The position numbers and the translations under genes were made by a program. From Desulfobacterales bacterium (lineage in GTDB: Bacteria > Desulfobacterota > Desulfobacteria > Desulfobacterales > UBA5852), in the NCBI GenBank assembly GCA_016735415.1, contig JAERRP010000917.1:1-6585 (forward strand): a DNA stretch of 6,585 bases. Reading direction: 5' to 3'. Positions within the stretch are counted from its first letter, which is position 1. Each line of letters starts with the position of its first letter. The notes beneath the pieces were generated by a model. That model had not been told where the DNA came from and searched no databases. It saw only the letters and a list, made by a program, of their open reading frames with translations. Below are positions 4,711 to 6,585 of this stretch, in pieces.

Positions 4711-5109
4711 ATGATTCTGGTCGACTCATCCGTATGGATCAATTATTTTAACGGTATTCCCACATGGCAAACAGACTTGCTTGACGGTTACCTTTCAAAT
4801 ATCCCTGTCATTATTGGGGATTTAATCCTTGCAGAAGTCCTTCATGGTTTCAGATCGAATAAGGATTATGAAACTGCCAGGGACTTGCTCAGCGCTCTAC
4901 CATTTCGACAAATCGGTGGGTATAATGTCGCTATTCAAAGCGCCCAAAATTATCGAATCCTTCGGAAGTCCGGTGTTACAGTTCGAAAAACAATCGATGT
5001 AATTATCGGGACCTTCTGTATCATGGAAGGATTGCCCCTGCTTCATGATGATAGTGATTTTAATCCGATGGTATCCCATTTCTCCTTGAAGACACCTTCA
5101 CCACTGTAG
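4711..5109 (+). CDS. vapC: VapC-family PIN-domain ribonuclease toxin
   Basis: This is a complete 132-residue PIN domain. The acidic metal-binding residues are all present: Asp5 in LVDSSVWINYF, Glu42 in LAEVLHGF, Asp96 in TIDVIIGTFC, and Asp114/Asp116 in HDDSDF. VapC toxins cleave tRNA or rRNA and are usually silenced by a VapB encoded just upstream. ATG 4711 is preferred to TTG 4708 because GAGG (4699-4702) is 8 nt before it. The gene starts 39 nt after the mazF frame on the same strand and probably belongs to the same transcript. No VapB-like frame is found beside it: upstream is MazF, downstream is non-coding. It may be an orphan, rely on the upstream MazE-type protein, or be controlled in trans. 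Confidence 0.9.
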   Translation: MILVDSSVWINYFNGIPTWQTDLLDGYLSNIPVIIGDLILAEVLHGFRSNKDYETARDLLSALPFRQIGGYNVAIQSAQNYRILRKSGVTVRKTIDVIIGTFCIMEGLPLLHDDSDFNPMVSHFSLKTPSPL

Positions 5110-5125
5110 CTGGTGTATTATCTTC
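5088..5125 (+). terminator. Possible weak terminator hairpin at the end of vapC
   Basis: GAAGA (5088-5092) can pair with TCTTC (5121-5125) and CACC (5093-5096) with GGTG (5112-5115). Alternatively CACCA (5099-5103) can pair with TGGTG (5111-5115). The sequence after the shorter stem is TATTATCTTC, only moderately U-rich. It overlaps the vapC stop codon region. The call is weak. Confidence 0.25.
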
Positions 5126-5272
5126 AACTCAATGATATCTATAGGTACAACGTCGCAAATGAGGATTTGGCGTGACGGTGTGGGGGGCTGTTAAATTAAT
5201 TGCATGAATGATTCAAATTGTGTGTGCTACTCAACTGCCGTCAGATGTATGTCTGTATTCATTAGTCACTAA

Positions 5273-5620
5273 TCAAAATTGAGGCCTCGGGTCCTTAAAA
5301 ACATAGTAACTTATTTTATTTAGTACGTCCCACAAATCGTACAGCTCCTGAGTGTAGCGCCGCTGCGTATCCCGGGAAAAATCCTTTCGTAAAGCCGCTT
5401 CGATATCCAGAATCGTGGTTTTGTGCCCTTCGATCAGGTTGGAATGGTAGCTGTTGATGAAGCGCAGTCTGTCTCCCAGGGCCAGGGGTGTTTCCCTGGC
5501 AATGCGCCCCTCCAGGGTTGAGGAGGCTATGATAACCGCCTGGGCCATATCCTTGAGCTCGCCCAGCTGTTTGGCCGGCAGCGGCGGATGAAAAGAGAAG
5601 TCAGGGGATTGGGCAATCAT
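5273..5620 (-). pseudogene. Fic-family protein, N-terminal remnant lacking the catalytic core
   Basis: The 115-residue frame resembles the N-terminal part of Fic-family AMP-transferases. It contains RLRFINSYHSNLIEGHKTT (51-69), in which S60-x-x-x-E64-G65 fits the inhibitory (S/T)xxxE(G/N) motif that blocks the ATP site in autoinhibited Fic enzymes. DIEAALRKDFSRD follows, as in relatives. After about residue 93 the sequence (YDLWDVLNKISYYVF) no longer looks like Fic. It stops without any HPFx(D/E)GNGR catalytic loop. The last 70 bases are AT-rich compared with the preceding part, suggesting that a deletion or recombination joined foreign DNA to the gene. Only 163 bp separate its end from vapC. 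The ATG at 5620 has a weak ribosome binding site. It is most likely a decayed fragment. Confidence 0.7.
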
Positions 5621-5629
5621 GCAGTCAAT

Positions 5630-5653
5630 CCATGTCCGGTTCCATATCCGGTT
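5630..5653. repeat. Two tandem 12-bp repeats upstream of the Fic remnant
   Basis: CCATGTCCGGTT (5630-5641) is followed directly by CCATATCCGGTT (5642-5653), differing at one base. The pair lies ten bases upstream of the minus-strand Fic start codon, so it would be in the mRNA leader or the operator of that gene. Confidence 0.55.
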
Positions 5654-5857
5654 TAACTATCTGAAATAAATATTTTATTAATAAATTGAGTTAATATTAA
5701 AGGCCGGTACACTTCAAACGTTTATGTCTGGATTCAATCTTTGCTAATATTTCAATAGTTTCAATAAAAGTTTTGATCCAATATGTCCGGATTAGGCGGG
5801 GATTGGGGTCGCCCATTAATTATTTCCCTTTTAATCCGAATAATTGATCAGGCTAAG

Positions 5858-5886
5858 TTGACAACCCTCTGCAGTTCTCTTAAAGT
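5858..5886 (+). promoter_or_regulatory. Candidate promoter for the MscS-like gene
   Basis: A perfect TTGACA (5858-5863) is followed after 17 nt by TAAAGT (5881-5886, four of six). The predicted start near 5893 would give a leader of about 195 nt before the ATG at 6088. Confidence 0.45.
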
Positions 5887-6010
5887 CCTTCTATCCTTTT
5901 AGCGCAACACGCCGATTTTATTTCTGAATTACATATCGGCCAAATCTATTTCAAATTCTGTGGTGTTCCAGAGCAGACTGAAAAACTTGCGTTGATACTC
6001 TTTTGGCTTT

Positions 6011-6023
6011 GTTGAGGCTCAAC
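6011..6023. repeat. Short perfect hairpin GTTGAG-G-CTCAAC followed by an A-run
   Basis: GTTGAG (6011-6016) and CTCAAC (6018-6023) are perfect reverse complements around a single G, followed on the plus strand by G and eight A. Flanking TTT and AAA could extend the stem with one bulge. There is no U-run downstream on either strand, so it is not an intrinsic terminator. It may be a leader structure or protein-binding dyad for the MscS-like gene. Confidence 0.4.
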
Positions 6024-6087
6024 GAAAAAAAACATTAAGGCGTATTACACACTTGTCCTTGTCGTTATTCTAATCTGGAGGAAATAT

Positions 6088-6585
6088 ATGAATTGGTCCA
6101 AAGCCATCAGCACGCTGGTGATATTGAGTCTTGTGTTGGTATTTTCAGTGAGCCTTCCTGCCACGCAATTTGCCGGGGCGGCGGACGCCCAGACAGAATC
6201 CAACAAAGCCCCCGGCGAGTTGGAAGCGCTTACGACCTATACCCCCGAACAACTCAGGGCCGCCTTGGCAACCCTCAGTGACGAAAATGCGCGCGAGCTT
6301 CTATTGGCGGCGATTGACCAACTTGCTGTAGGTGTCGCTGAAAAAGCGCCTGATGCGTCTGAACAAACTGGCATTGCCGGTATCATGCAGCACCTCGAAA
6401 CCGTTTTTACGATGATGCCCCCCCGGCTTAAAGCCGTCATTATGGGTGTTACAGCGCTCCCGGCGGAAATGGGGCGCGTTTTCAATCAAATAACGGGTGG
6501 CAAGGGTGCGGGCCGATTATTTCTTCTTCTCAGCGGTATCATCGCCATCTTTCTGGCAAGTTACGGATTGGAGCGGTTTTTGGGC
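6088..6585 (+). CDS. Probable MscS-family mechanosensitive channel, N-terminal part (166 residues, runs off the window)
   Basis: The frame is open from ATG 6088 to the last base. GGAGG (6077-6081) lies 6 nt upstream. A Sec signal peptide (MNWSKAISTLVILSLVLVF, then a small-residue region with probable cleavage near residues 29-31) precedes a periplasmic segment. That segment contains YTPEQLRAALATLSDENAR and an MMPPRLKAVI stretch. A hydrophobic helix begins about residue 144 (LFLLLSGIIAIFLASYGLE). This architecture, with a 'TPEQL..LA.LSDE.AR.LL' segment before the first membrane helix, is familiar from larger MscS-family proteins of Proteobacteria, which release solutes during osmotic downshock. 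The pore-forming MscS domain is outside the window, so the family call is an inference from the N-terminus. The gene is separated from its neighbours and likely has its own promoter. Confidence 0.65.
   Translation, partial: MNWSKAISTLVILSLVLVFSVSLPATQFAGAADAQTESNKAPGELEALTTYTPEQLRAALATLSDENARELLLAAIDQLAVGVAEKAPDASEQTGIAGIMQHLETVFTMMPPRLKAVIMGVTALPAEMGRVFNQITGGKGAGRLFLLLSGIIAIFLASYGLERFLG

Larger units (their letters stand above)
5621..6087. other. AT-rich intergenic region between the Fic remnant and the MscS-like gene
   Basis: No coding frame is supported in these 467 bp. The part at 5660-5700 is almost pure A/T and includes the palindrome TTAATATTAA (5691-5700), possibly an UP-element or promoter for the minus strand. 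A motif close to ATRTCYGG(A)TT recurs at 5632, 5644, 5724 and 5783. A 6-bp inverted repeat GCCGAT/ATCGGC (5911-5916, 5935-5940) and the hairpin at 6011-6023 lie in the probable leader of the MscS-like gene. Confidence 0.5.

Noticed and set aside
5261..5273. Palindrome ATTAGT-C-ACTAAT at the end of the Fic remnant
   Set aside because: Short, isolated, no U-run on either strand and no second copy seen; not enough to call a terminator or operator.
6237..6489. Minus-strand frames opposite the MscS-like gene
   Set aside because: They oppose a well-initiated frame with a signal peptide and membrane helix and show no recognisable domain.
1..6585. CRISPR array, rRNA, tRNA, insertion sequence or phage genes
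   Set aside because: No regularly spaced repeats, no structural RNA core other than the two TPP aptamers, and no transposase, integrase or phage protein frames were found.

Overview
The window looks like chromosomal DNA from a Gram-negative bacterium, most likely a Desulfobacterota-type (delta-proteobacterial) anaerobe. This is an inference from the GC-rich thiamin genes, Sec-exported periplasmic proteins, the MscS-family protein with a periplasmic N-terminal extension, and the mix of GC-rich core genes with AT-rich toxin-antitoxin genes. No ribosomal or other decisive marker is present.

Region 1 (1-3263) is a thiamin locus. The minus strand carries the first 35 codons of thiD (HMP/HMP-P kinase), preceded by a TPP riboswitch (221-330, minus). 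A second, divergently oriented TPP riboswitch (about 451-557, plus) precedes an ABC importer: ATPase (628-1359), permease (1356-2105, ATGA overlap) and a THI5/NMT1-like periplasmic binding protein (2328-3263). The importer probably brings in a thiamin pyrimidine precursor and ThiD phosphorylates the pyrimidine. Both arms would be shut down by TPP from one roughly 120-bp intergenic promoter region. Each leader has a plausible switch helix: sequestration of the thiD Shine-Dalgarno, and an alternative pairing between the plus-strand aptamer core and downstream RNA.

Region 2 (about 3264-5272) is a toxin-antitoxin cluster. higBA reads leftward (HigB 4007-3732, HigA 3722-3393) and mazE-mazF-vapC reads rightward (4085-5109). 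One perfect 9-bp inverted repeat (4015-4037) lies between the two operons. It overlaps the -10 and spacer of the higBA promoter and the predicted -35 of the mazE promoter, so one repressor could control both modules. The higBA promoter places the predicted transcript start at or almost at the HigB ATG, suggesting a leaderless toxin mRNA. mazF is split by a run of nine A residues, with one base too many for an uninterrupted frame. This could be a dead gene, a sequencing error, or a toxin gated by slippage. VapC is complete but has no VapB beside it.

Region 3 (5273-6585) holds a minus-strand remnant of a Fic-family protein. It keeps the N-terminal inhibitory motif SxxxEG but lacks the catalytic Fic core. 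An AT-rich intergenic stretch of about 470 bp follows, with a recurring ATRTCYGG(A)TT motif and one good sigma70-like promoter. The window ends inside the start of a protein that resembles MscS-family mechanosensitive channels (signal peptide, periplasmic segment, first membrane helix).

The thiamin part is a conventional system in an attractive divergent arrangement. The strongest candidates for something unusual are the shared operator between two TA modules, the A9-interrupted MazF, and the VapC without a partner.
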